The notes beneath the pieces are model-generated. The model made no database searches. It had not been told where the DNA came from and was given only the letters and a program-made list of their open reading frames with translations. From assembly GCA_934401725.1 (NCBI GenBank), contig CAKRSS010000036.1, forward strand, positions 1 to 20,052: a stretch of 20,052 nucleotides of DNA, read 5' to 3'. Below, in pieces: positions 14,826 to 20,052 of this stretch; within the stretch, counting starts at the first letter, position 1; each line of letters opens with the position of its first letter. Source of the stretch: an uncultured Eubacteriales bacterium (GTDB lineage: Bacteria; Bacillota; Clostridia; Oscillospirales; CAG-272). The translations under genes were made by a program, and so were the position numbers.

Positions 14826-15548
14826 TCAATGCTTTTTGTTAACTTTTTTGCGTGTCAGCTCGGCGTTACGCATGGACATTATGATGTGACTGCGCATGAC
14901 GTCGGCCGCGCGCTCGGGCGAGCCGGAGGCGATGGCCTCGATCAGCTTGCGGTGATAGCGCTCGGCGTCCTCGTTTGCGCCGTCGAGAGTCAGGTTGTGC
15001 TCGATCATGGCGGCTATCTGCTCGGTCAGCGAGTTGAGGAAGAGATAGAGCATGCGGTTGCCGCCTATCATGGCTATGCGCGAATGGAAGCGCGTATCGT
15101 CGCGGGCGAACTTTTCGCTGTCGTCCTTGTTGAGGCTCATCTCGTCGACTATGGCGTTGAGCTCGTCGATGTCCTCGGGGATGGCGTTGTTGGCCGCCAG
15201 CTGCGCCGACAGCACCTCGAGCACCAGTCGCACCTCAAACAGCGACGACATATCTATATCCGACATTCTGACCATCCGCCCGACGGTGCGGCTGAAGTCC
15301 TCGGTGGAGGGCTGCGAAATGTAAGCACCCTCGCCGTTTTTCTGTGAAATAAGCCCGCGGGCGTTGAGCAGCATGAGCGCCTCGCGAATGACAGGCCGCG
15401 ACACGCCGAAGCTGGTCGCCAGCGCCTGTTCGGAGGGCAACTTGTCGGTGGTGCTGATGCGGTCGGAGAGTATCATCTCCTCGAGCCGGTCCGCGATTTG
15501 CTCGTACATGGTTACTTTTTTGATTTCGGTATTGAAGTTATTCTGCAT
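14826..15548 (-). CDS. GntR-family regulator, FadR/FCD subfamily
   Basis: The 240-residue protein has an N-terminal winged helix (about 14-78; LPSEQALATSFGVSRPVIREAL is the recognition region) and an all-helical FCD effector domain (about 100-230). The FCD metal-site residues include Asp151 and His155 in DTRFH, His199 and His221. FCD regulators usually sense organic or sugar acids and bind sites with a GT-N3-AC core. Two such palindromes lie over the divergent promoters at 16780-16794 and 16977-16991, so it is the likely local repressor and autoregulator. The start codon lies three bases after the upstream lipoprotein's stop codon, which indicates translational coupling. The effector is unknown; a product of the pathway, such as a sugar acid, is the simplest guess. 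Confidence 0.88.
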   Translation of the reverse strand: MQNNFNTEIKKVTMYEQIADRLEEMILSDRISTTDKLPSEQALATSFGVSRPVIREALMLLNARGLISQKNGEGAYISQPSTEDFSRTVGRMVRMSDIDMSSLFEVRLVLEVLSAQLAANNAIPEDIDELNAIVDEMSLNKDDSEKFARDDTRFHSRIAMIGGNRMLYLFLNSLTEQIAAMIEHNLTLDGANEDAERYHRKLIEAIASGSPERAADVMRSHIIMSMRNAELTRKKVNKKH

Positions 15549-15551
15549 GTC

Positions 15552-16754
15552 TCACTTTTCCGTTATTATAAAGATTTCGGTTGAGTCGAAGCTGCTTAGA
15601 TTGGCGTTTGCGGGGTTGAAGGAGCAGTAGAGCGCCCCCTCGAACCAGCACGCACCCTCGATCTCGATGAAGGATGTGGCCGCCGTCCAGTTGCGGCTGC
15701 GGAGAATGTCCGTGGTGATGCCCTCGAAGCTCAGCACGCGGCGGCGGCTTATTTTGCCGTCCGCAAGCTCAAAACGACTGAGCCGGGGCTTGATTTTCTG
15801 CGTGCCGCCGATAATGCAGATGCTGCCGTCGGCGCACACCTCCATGCCCTGAAAGCTGGTGTTGTAGCAAATGTCCTCGAGCGCCTTCTGCCCGGTCGTG
15901 CCGAGGAACGCGCCTGTCGCGTCCGCAAGTGAAATCATGGGCGAGGCGTCGAGCATAGCGTTGATGGCAGAGAGACGGTAGGCGGTGAGGTAGTGGTAGC
16001 CGTTCTTGCCGGTGCCGTTTTTGTCGGTGCGGATGTAGAAGGAAATTATGTCGGCCTCGGCGTCAAGCGCGAAGTTGATACGGAAAGGCTGCGCGTCCGA
16101 GTGCAGCAGCTGACCGTTCGCCGTGGCGCGCTCCATGCCGACGATAACGCGCTCGTCGACAATCTGCCCCGCCTCATAGCGCAGGCGGGTGACGGATGTC
16201 GCCCAGCCATAACTGTTGATGGGGTTGGCGTCGCTCGCTACATATAAGTAGACCTTTCCGTCGATGACGGCGAGGTCAAACGACTCGCCGTGGCCGTAGC
16301 CGGGCAGCACGGCGAAATCAACCATGCTTGCGACCTTGCCGTCGCTCCCGACCTTGAGGCGGGAGAGATAGATCATGTCGCCTACGCGCTGGACGGTGAA
16401 AATCCACAGCCCGGCACCGTCGTGCAGCATTGCGAACTGCTGGACGACCTTGTCACAGGGCAGTCCGTCGAGGCGGTAGGCCGCCGCCGCGCCGAGTCCC
16501 GGATTGACCGGCGCGGTGGTGGTGTCCGCAGGAGTCGTGCCCGGAGCGGTGTCCGGAGTTGTTTCCGGAGCCATGCCGGAGGTGGTATCATCAGGCGATG
16601 TAATATCCGAGGTATCGCCGGGAGTAGTTACAGGGGGCGTGGTGTCTGACGGGGTGGTTTCGGCGGGGTTTTTGCCGCCGACGCATGAGGTGAGCAGTGT
16701 TGCCGCAACGCAGAGCACCGCCGCAATTTTCGCGAGAATTTTCACGTCTTTCAC
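15552..16754 (-). CDS. Lipoprotein with Thr linker and probable beta-propeller domain
   Basis: The 400-residue product starts with GTG at 16754, with GGGAG about nine bases upstream. Lipobox LLTSC gives lipid-modified Cys24, followed by a Thr/Pro linker of about 55 residues built from DTTP and ETTPD units. The domain (about 90-400) has repeated strands of the type GKVYLYVASDA and GLWIFTVQRVGDMIYLSRL, consistent with a beta-propeller. No catalytic motif was recognised, and it is not clearly related to the BNR protein two genes on. As first gene of the leftward operon behind a consensus promoter with operator, it should be the most strongly regulated surface protein of the cluster; a glycan-binding role is inferred from context only. 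Confidence 0.75.
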   Translation of the reverse strand: MKDVKILAKIAAVLCVAATLLTSCVGGKNPAETTPSDTTPPVTTPGDTSDITSPDDTTSGMAPETTPDTAPGTTPADTTTAPVNPGLGAAAAYRLDGLPCDKVVQQFAMLHDGAGLWIFTVQRVGDMIYLSRLKVGSDGKVASMVDFAVLPGYGHGESFDLAVIDGKVYLYVASDANPINSYGWATSVTRLRYEAGQIVDERVIVGMERATANGQLLHSDAQPFRINFALDAEADIISFYIRTDKNGTGKNGYHYLTAYRLSAINAMLDASPMISLADATGAFLGTTGQKALEDICYNTSFQGMEVCADGSICIIGGTQKIKPRLSRFELADGKISRRRVLSFEGITTDILRSRNWTAATSFIEIEGACWFEGALYCSFNPANANLSSFDSTEIFIITEK

Positions 16755-16779
16755 GGGCAGGGTCTCCCTTCAGCTGTAT

Positions 16780-16794
16780 ACCTGTTTTACAGGT
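16780..16794. promoter_or_regulatory. Operator 1 (ACCTGTTTTACAGGT), leftward promoter
   Basis: This is a perfect 6-3-6 palindrome with a GT-N3-AC core, beginning nine bases downstream of the leftward -10 box, so it covers the transcription start. It is predicted to be bound by the GntR protein at 14826-15548. Confidence 0.75.
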
Positions 16795-16803
16795 TGCACC
16801 GTG

Positions 16804-16832
16804 ATTATAACATCAACCCGGTGTTGTGTCAA
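16804..16832 (-). promoter_or_regulatory. Consensus sigma-A promoter of the leftward operon
   Basis: On the minus strand TTGACA (16827-16832), exactly 17 bases, TATAAT (16804-16809). Confidence 0.88.
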
Positions 16833-16863
16833 TCCCCGGACAGGCATTTATTAATAGAAAAGT

Positions 16864-16916
16864 CGTCATTTCGTCGGTTTGCACAGCGCAACGGCGTGTT
16901 TTTTAGTGAAAATGAC
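16864..16916. repeat. Spaced inverted repeat between the divergent promoters
   Basis: CGTCATTTC (16864-16872) and GAAAATGACG (16908-16916) are inverted and about 35 bases apart. They lie upstream of both -35 boxes, a position typical of an activator or looping site. No protein can be assigned. Confidence 0.35.
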
Positions 16917-16939
16917 GTGAATTCCGGCCTCTGTTTTGT

Positions 16940-16968
16940 TTGACATTGCCCTGCGGTTATGATACAAT
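16940..16968 (+). promoter_or_regulatory. Sigma-A promoter of the sulfatase gene
   Basis: TTGACA (16940-16945), 17 bases, TACAAT (16963-16968). Confidence 0.85.
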
Positions 16969-16976
16969 GTTTATAT

Positions 16977-16991
16977 ACCTGTATTACAGGC
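16977..16991. promoter_or_regulatory. Operator 2 (ACCTGTATTACAGGC), rightward promoter
   Basis: It matches operator 1 at 13 of 15 positions, including TATACCTGT on the left flank. It begins eight bases after the -10 box, the same geometry as at the leftward promoter. Confidence 0.75.
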
Positions 16992-17019
16992 CACTAAATC
17001 AAGGAGCAACAAGTCAAAA

Positions 17020-18882
17020 ATGCCACGCTACAACCTTTTGTACGTATTCGCCGACCAGATGCGCTACGACATCCCCGACTACGCCGGCGGCACTCATCAC
17101 ATATGTCCCAACCTCGACGCGCTCGCCGCCGAGAGCGTCAACATGACGCAGGCGGTGTCGTCCAACCCGGTCTGTGGGCCCTACCGCGCCTGCCTCTTCA
17201 CCGGACGCAACTGCACCTCGAACGGCATGGTCATCAACGAGATACGCTTCAACCCGCACCAGCGCTGTCTCGCGCACGTCACCACCGAGAACGGGTACCG
17301 TTCCGCCTACATCGGCAAGTGGCATCTTTACAGCGACGAGCTGCGCAACTTTTACGACCCCAAAAACTCCTTCACGCCGCCCGGCGAGCACCGTCTCGGC
17401 TTTGACGACTACTGGGCGGCCTACGGCTTCTCGCACGCCTACTACGGTGACCTCGCCTTCTACCACCTCGACACGCCCGAGCGCATCTGCGCCGGCGAGC
17501 GCTACATGCCCGACGTGCAGACCGACCTCTGCATCGACCGCATGAAGTATTACAGCGAGCACCCCGAGCAGCCCTTCGCCATGTTTCTGTCCTACAGCAC
17601 GCCGCACGGGCCGTGGCGCCGCAACAACGTCCCGCGCGAGTGCTACGACCGGCTCGAGGGCGCGGAGTTCCCCGCCCCGCCCAACTTTTCTGTCGAGGAC
17701 GACCCGCACGGCGACATCTGGGCGCACCTGTCCGACGACACGCGGGCGCGGCTGCCCGAATGGCGGCGCATTTACGAGGCCATGATTGCCAACGTCGACG
17801 ACAACGTCGGGCGCATAATGGCGGCGCTGCGCGAATACGGGCTTGCGGACAACACCATCGTGGTGTTCACGTCCGACCACGGCGAGTGCTTCGGCTCGCA
17901 CGGACGGCGGCAGAAGAGCGTATTTTACGACGAGGCGGCGCGGGTTCCGTTTCTCATACGCCTGCCGGGCGGCGCGCACGCGCGCGAGTGCGACGCGCCC
18001 ATCTCGACCGTCGACGTCATGCCGACGCTGCTGGGACTTATGGACCTGCCAATCCCAGACGAGACAGAGGGCGTCGACTTGTCCTCATTATTAAACGAGG
18101 CCGGCGGCGAGGCGCCCGAATTTGCCTTTATGCAGGGCACGGGCTCGGTCGCCATCTACGCGGACGGCTACGAATGGCGCGCCATCCGCAACAAAAACTA
18201 CACCTACGGCATCTGGCTTCGCGACGCGGAGGAGCACCTTTACGACAACGTCCGCGACCCGTACCAGATGCACAATCTCGCCACCGACCCGGCGCACGCC
18301 GAGCTGCTGAACCGTCTGCGCGCCTGGACTGACGCGCACATGCAGTCAATCGGGGACACCTTCCCGCCCGTCTCACGCGCCGACCGCGACTGGATATACC
18401 GCAGGCGTGTATGGCGCGGCGAGAACGACGTATTCGACCCCTGCCCTTACGGCGACGCGGAGCACCGTCCGGCGGACGAGCCGCTGTATCTTGACGGCGG
18501 CGAGCGGTTCGCATTCTACCCCATCTATGACAAGCGCGAGGAATACGCGGTGTCGGACGGCGTCAAGGTCATGATGGACTATGTGTTTTACGGGGCCTAC
18601 AATCTGCGCCGCGTGACGCTCCCGGCGACAATCGAGCAGATAAACAACGGCGCTTTCTCCGAGTGCGCCATCGAGGAGCTTGACATTCCGGACGGTTGCC
18701 GTAGTATCGCGGCCTGCGCCTTTTACCGTGCGCGTTCGATGCGCCGCGTGCGTCTGCCCGCCTCACTCGAGCACATCTCAGACTCAGCCTTTGACGACTG
18801 CCCCGCGGTACTTGAGGTTGCTGCCGGGTCCACGGCGGAGGACTACTGCCGACGGCTGGGGAGAAGGTATATTACTTATTAA
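17020..18882 (+). CDS. Type I sulfatase with C-terminal LRR_5 (BspA-like) tail
   Basis: The 620-residue protein begins with the alkaline-phosphatase-fold strand NLLYVFADQMRYD, whose Asp is a calcium ligand. The sulfatase signature CGPYRACLFTG (52-62) gives the CxPxR formylglycine site at Cys52, a substrate for an anaerobic sulfatase-maturing radical-SAM enzyme encoded elsewhere. GKWHL and FTSDHGE supply further active-site residues. Residues of about 507-600 are different: repeats of LRRVTLPATIEQINNGAFSE type identify two to three BspA-type LRR_5 units. No signal peptide is seen, so it should act in the cytoplasm on imported sulfated sugar. AAGGAG (17001-17006) lies 13 bases from the ATG, longer than usual. 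The stop codon is formed at the junction with the second MITE. Confidence 0.9.
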   Translation: MPRYNLLYVFADQMRYDIPDYAGGTHHICPNLDALAAESVNMTQAVSSNPVCGPYRACLFTGRNCTSNGMVINEIRFNPHQRCLAHVTTENGYRSAYIGKWHLYSDELRNFYDPKNSFTPPGEHRLGFDDYWAAYGFSHAYYGDLAFYHLDTPERICAGERYMPDVQTDLCIDRMKYYSEHPEQPFAMFLSYSTPHGPWRRNNVPRECYDRLEGAEFPAPPNFSVEDDPHGDIWAHLSDDTRARLPEWRRIYEAMIANVDDNVGRIMAALREYGLADNTIVVFTSDHGECFGSHGRRQKSVFYDEAARVPFLIRLPGGAHARECDAPISTVDVMPTLLGLMDLPIPDETEGVDLSSLLNEAGGEAPEFAFMQGTGSVAIYADGYEWRAIRNKNYTYGIWLRDAEEHLYDNVRDPYQMHNLATDPAHAELLNRLRAWTDAHMQSIGDTFPPVSRADRDWIYRRRVWRGENDVFDPCPYGDAEHRPADEPLYLDGGERFAFYPIYDKREEYAVSDGVKVMMDYVFYGAYNLRRVTLPATIEQINNGAFSECAIEELDIPDGCRSIAACAFYRARSMRRVRLPASLEHISDSAFDDCPAVLEVAAGSTAEDYCRRLGRRYITY

Positions 18883-19045
18883 GGCATCACCGCGTAATTC
18901 CGATGGCGCAATTGCGCAGTCAGATTTTTCGTCAGATGAAACAAAAATCCGCAGGCTGTAGCAGCGCTACAGACAAGGATTTTTGTGAAATATGACGGAA
19001 AAGATGCAAGCAAGTGTGCCACTCGGACATTGCGCGGCGATGCCT
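18882..19045. mobile_element. 164-bp MITE-like element, copy 2
   Basis: The ends AGGCATCACCGCG and CGCGGCGATGCCT form nearly perfect inverted repeats, flanked by TA at 18880-18881 and 19046-19047. Inside are a GCGCAATTGCGC palindrome, a CAAAAATCC/GGATTTTTG outer stem and a CTGTAGC-AGC-GCTACAG inner stem. There is no reading frame. The left TA plus the first A form the TAA stop of the sulfatase gene. Confidence 0.88.
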
Positions 19046-19229
19046 TAAGTAATCAAGGTGAAGTCGGGGGACGGGGGGAGGCGTATTGGCATATGCCTGT
19101 ATGCTTTTAAGAATAGTTCTTTGCCCCCGAGGGTGCTCGCCGGAACGTCGGCGGAAGGCGTTTTTTTGAAAAAAGAGTTCTTTGGTCTTGGCAGGCGCAC
19201 GCCGTGAAGGCCACCGACGGTGGAGAAGT

Positions 19230-19258
19230 GTACTTTTCTGCCGCGAGCAGAAAAGTAC
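19230..19258. repeat. Perfect 12-bp hairpin, element B left arm
   Basis: GTACTTTTCTGC (19230-19241) pairs perfectly with 19247-19258 around CGCGA. It is the counterpart of 7148-7169. Confidence 0.8.
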
Positions 19259-19580
19259 CAAAAGAGTCGCCCCAAAGGGGACGAACCTACGGTTCGCCCC
19301 CTCTGGACTCCCCCACTCCCTTGATGGATTGGTGGTGGCGGACAGTGGCCTCATTGGCGCACGGCTCCGGCATCACGCCTTTTGGTGACGCACGGCCCTG
19401 TCCCCGCTCGGACTCGCCGGAGGGGTTCTAAAGGCGTTTGTTCTAAACTTATAGGGACGTCTTTCGGGGTCGACCGGTGCGTGCGTGCGGATGGCAGCTT
19501 ATAGTGATGAGGCAAGGCGTGAAATGCTTGAAAAAGTTAGTTTTTGCTCTGATTGGTGCGCCGATTCCGAAAAAATATCC

Positions 19581-19762
19581 GTTTAATTAGCCTTCATGAG
19601 CGGCGGAGCCGCAATATGATGGCGCGCATAGAGGGGCGCGGGCTTGCGATTTCCGCTCGACAGCAGCTAAACCGCCGCCGTGCCCGCTCGTTTCGGCCAT
19701 TTCCGAAAGAAATTCTGCCTAATTAGCCATCATGAGCGGCGAAGCCGCAATATGATGGCGCG
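19581..19762. repeat. Pair of 46-bp hairpin repeats in element B core
   Basis: The units are at 19581-19626 and 19717-19762, here separated by 90 unrelated bases. The second folds best, with a CCATCAT/ATGATGG outer stem and a GCGGC-GAA-GCCGC inner stem. Confidence 0.9.
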
Positions 19763-20052
19763 GGTAGTGCGGCGTGAGCTATCGGTTCTATCAAACCTCA
19801 TCCCAGCGGTGAAGCGCTCTCTGAAAACTTCATTCCAACAGCCATTTGTACCGCAGACACCCCCACCGGGACGCACGGGGGGCCGCCGGGGCGGGGCGTC
19901 AATGGTTAGCCTGCCCAGCGAAAAGTTTCAGTGCACACAACGGCGAGTATGAACGCGGACGCAGTTCACTTCCCAAAAGGCGTCTTTCCGCCGGATGCAG
20001 ACTTCGGCAAGGGTGAGCCCGCCACCCTCACGCATCCCCACGGGAGTGGGGG

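Larger units (their letters stand above)
19071..20052. repeat. Large inverted-repeat element, copy B (cut by window end)
   Basis: The left arm (about 19071-19320) begins with CGGGGGGAGGCGTATTG, the same outer end as copy 0. It carries a weak terminator-like hairpin (CGCCG/CGGCG at 19138-19153, T run at 19161-19167) and the TTTTCTGC hairpin; the GATTATGCC palindrome is deleted. The core (19310-20040) matches copy A in two long blocks (about 19312-19530 and 19760-20010), with an unalignable middle. The window ends at the GGGAGTGGGGG that starts the right arm. No gene was recognised here; frames in the conserved blocks are broken by an indel relative to copy A. Confidence 0.85.

Noticed and set aside
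17014..17979. Long open frame antisense to the sulfatase
   Set aside because: No domain and no ribosome site were found, and it overlaps the formylglycine signature on the real strand.

Overview
The window is GC-rich DNA, with most codons ending in C or G, from an endospore-forming Clostridia-type Firmicute, most likely an uncultured gut Oscillospirales-like lineage. Four things point there: a SpoVM-like 27-residue gene, sigma-A promoters with consensus boxes, an archaeal-type aspartyl-tRNA synthetase of the kind found in Clostridia, and a set of Thr/Pro-linker surface lipoproteins. The lineage is inference; nothing here fixes the species. No rRNA, tRNA, CRISPR array or transposase gene was seen.

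Layout. 1-285 is the right end of a large non-coding repeat (copy 0). 349-6963 is a mixed block: a divergent proC, spoVM, a lipoprotein, a convergent C-terminally anchored surface protein, then an adenine-type phosphoribosyltransferase, aspS and a second C-terminally anchored surface protein. 6965-8266 is a full copy (A) of the repeat, about 1.3 kb, with roughly 280-bp terminal inverted repeats. 8269-16754 is a leftward gene train: lipoprotein, FadR-type GntR regulator, BNR/sialidase-like protein, HpcH/HpaI aldolase, sugar-type solute-binding lipoprotein, lamin-tail-domain surface protein and endonuclease/exonuclease/phosphatase lipoprotein. 17020-18882 is a divergent sulfatase with a C-terminal LRR_5 tail. 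From 19071 to the window end is a third copy (B) of the large repeat.

How the genes fit together. The sulfatase and the leftward train start from two near-consensus promoters facing away from each other. Each has a matching palindrome, ACCTGTnnnACAGG, just over its start site. The palindrome has the GT-N3-AC core expected for a FadR/FCD-type GntR protein, and such a regulator is the second gene of the leftward train. The likely picture is a substrate-induced regulon for import and breakdown of a sulfated, probably acidic, oligosaccharide. The sulfatase, BNR protein and aldolase lack signal peptides; the binding protein is a lipoprotein. The ABC permease genes are not in the window.

The most unusual content is non-coding. 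(1) The 1.3-kb inverted-repeat element has internal hairpins that change by compensating substitutions between copies, and terminators at its outer ends. (2) Two 164-bp MITE-like elements have TA duplications, and both sit exactly inside the TAA stop codon of a gene, whose stop they regenerate. (3) A Cys-containing C-terminal sorting signal (APEK-x-(G)-GCGS, hydrophobic helix, basic tail) is shared by three surface proteins.
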